A stretch of DNA of 64,000 bases, from assembly GCF_007050985.1 (NCBI RefSeq), contig NZ_VHSF01000002.1, positions 434,001-498,000 of the forward strand, read 5' to 3'. Below, piece after piece: positions 62,968-64,000 of this stretch; position 1 is the stretch's first letter, and every line of letters starts with the position of its first letter. Below the pieces are notes generated by a model. The model did no database searches and had not been told where the DNA came from. It saw nothing but the letters and a program-made list of their open reading frames with translations. Position numbers and translations under genes: made by a program. This DNA is from Christiangramia sabulilitoris (GTDB lineage Bacteria; Bacteroidota; Bacteroidia; Flavobacteriales; Flavobacteriaceae).

Positions 62968-64000
62968 ATGAGAAATCAACTGGAACAATTTGCAGACCAG
63001 GTTGCTGCGTTTTTACCTGACCTCTTAGGAGCCTTATTAGTCCTGCTCGTTGGCTGGTTAATTGCCAAAGGAATAAAATCCCTTATCATTAGATTGCTGA
63101 AGAAAACGCAATGGGATGAGCGGGTTTTTGGCCGAAGTGATGTTGGCGATACCAATACCTTTCTGGGAAATATCTTCTATTATATCATTATGATCATAGT
63201 GATCCTGATCGTGCTCGAAATACTTGGAGTAGAACAAGTGCTGGAACCTCTGGAAAATATGGTCAATGAATTCCTGAGTTTTATCCCGAATCTAATTGCG
63301 GCTATTCTTATAGGATTTATAGGATACATTCTTGCCAAATTTGTTTCGAACCTAATCAGTATCAGCGGGAACTTCCTGGACAGATGGGTGGATAAAACAG
63401 GATTTAAGGACACTTCTAAAATTGTAGAGATCCTTAAAAAAGTAGTATTCCTGGTGATCTTTATCCCTTTCCTCATTCAGGCTTTTAATGCCCTGCAAAT
63501 GGATGCGATCTCCCAACCAGCGAATAACATCTTATATGATTTTACTGAAATGCTGGGGAGTATTATAATTGCAGGTATCATTCTGGCAGTTTTTATCTGG
63601 GGTGGTAAATACCTGGCAAATTTTCTAGAAGATCTATTCAGAAGCATGGGACTGGACAGAGCTGCAGAAAAGATCCAGATCCATAATATGATTGGCGCGA
63701 ATCAATCTCTATCAAAGATCGTGGCAAATCTTATTTACTTCTTCCTCGTATTTTTTGGAATTATCACGGCGGTACAACTTTTAGGCCTGGATCAATTAAC
63801 CCAAATCCTGGATGAAATTCTGGAAGTAACAGGACAGATCATTTTTGGACTAATTATACTGGCGGTAGGAAACTACATATCCCTGGTCATTTATAACACC
63901 ATGGCTCGATCCAGGAATAATACTTTTATTGCCAGTGTTGTAAGGTGGGCTTCCCTTGCTCTCTTCCTGGCAATTGCATTAAGAACTATGGGGATTGCAA
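62968..64000 (+). CDS. Mechanosensitive-channel-like membrane protein (partial)
   Basis: The frame opens at ATG 62968 and stays open for 344 codons to the window edge, so the C-terminus is missing. It has several hydrophobic helices, beginning FLPDLLGALLVLLVGWLIA and repeated as FIPNLIAAILIGFIGYILA and MLGSIIIAGIILAVFIWGG. These resemble the conserved TM_helix repeats of small-conductance mechanosensitive channel relatives. It may act as a pressure-release channel, which fits the BCCT and Usp genes just upstream (146 bases). The start has no strong ribosome binding site. Confidence 0.8.
   Translation, partial: MRNQLEQFADQVAAFLPDLLGALLVLLVGWLIAKGIKSLIIRLLKKTQWDERVFGRSDVGDTNTFLGNIFYYIIMIIVILIVLEILGVEQVLEPLENMVNEFLSFIPNLIAAILIGFIGYILAKFVSNLISISGNFLDRWVDKTGFKDTSKIVEILKKVVFLVIFIPFLIQAFNALQMDAISQPANNILYDFTEMLGSIIIAGIILAVFIWGGKYLANFLEDLFRSMGLDRAAEKIQIHNMIGANQSLSKIVANLIYFFLVFFGIITAVQLLGLDQLTQILDEILEVTGQIIFGLIILAVGNYISLVIYNTMARSRNNTFIASVVRWASLALFLAIALRTMGIA

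Overview
The window looks like chromosome of a marine member of the Flavobacteriaceae (Bacteroidota), near Gramella/Christiangramia or Zunongwangia. The genus is a guess from gene content; the family is well supported. Evidence for it: promoters of the Bacteroidota form TTG-N19/20-TAnnTTTG; almost no Shine-Dalgarno sequences; many SPII lipoproteins and TonB receptors with CarboxypepD_reg extensions; a CrtI/CrtB/CrtZ carotenoid operon; a PUR-type nucleic-acid binding protein; a cyclophilin-FKBP fusion; kdsA (a Gram-negative outer membrane); and intergenic hairpin repeats of a type common in this group. Gene density is high. I see no prophage, insertion sequence, CRISPR array or rRNA.

Layout. 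0-5.3 kb: a cut thioredoxin-like gene, a YkgJ protein divergent from a methyltransferase, a secreted zinc protease facing an FKBP lipoprotein, and a tightly overlapping S4/methyltransferase/PyrR-like group ending inside aroK. 5.4-5.8 kb: a tRNA-Lys, tRNA-Lys, tRNA-Leu cluster behind a consensus promoter. 6.0-9.7 kb: a MerR/B12-fold regulator followed by crtI-crtB-crtZ. 9.8-20.5 kb: TlpA-like protein, XRE/S24-like regulator, aconitase, MoxR with two SurA-type periplasmic chaperones, SRPBCC protein, OmpH/Skp, guaB.

20.6-27.3 kb: a four-gene unit (DUF4856 lipoprotein, imelysin lipoprotein, HTTM/gamma-carboxylase-like membrane protein, FecA-type receptor) with a strong promoter bracketed by two related 23-bp palindromes, facing a small duplicated Cys4 protein. 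I think this is the most interesting system here, a probable iron or metal uptake locus with an unexplained carboxylase-like component. 27.3-37.5 kb: HMG-CoA lyase, pyrD, a large TonB receptor, pepT, yajC/DUF1573/nusB, leucine dehydrogenase.

37.6-57.8 kb: ABC exporter, PUR protein, M14 peptidase, csaA, two thiol peroxidase-like proteins, cyclophilin-FKBP fusion, amidohydrolase, a 1006-residue TPR protein paired with an outer-membrane barrel, ftsE, polyphosphate glucokinase, typA, DinB protein, kdsA. 57.9-64.0 kb: two paralogous outer-membrane barrels (the second broken by an in-frame stop), a BCCT osmolyte transporter, a double-Usp protein and a mechanosensitive-channel-like protein cut by the window edge. 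Together these read as an osmotic-stress module: outer-membrane pore, osmolyte import, stress response and pressure-release channel.
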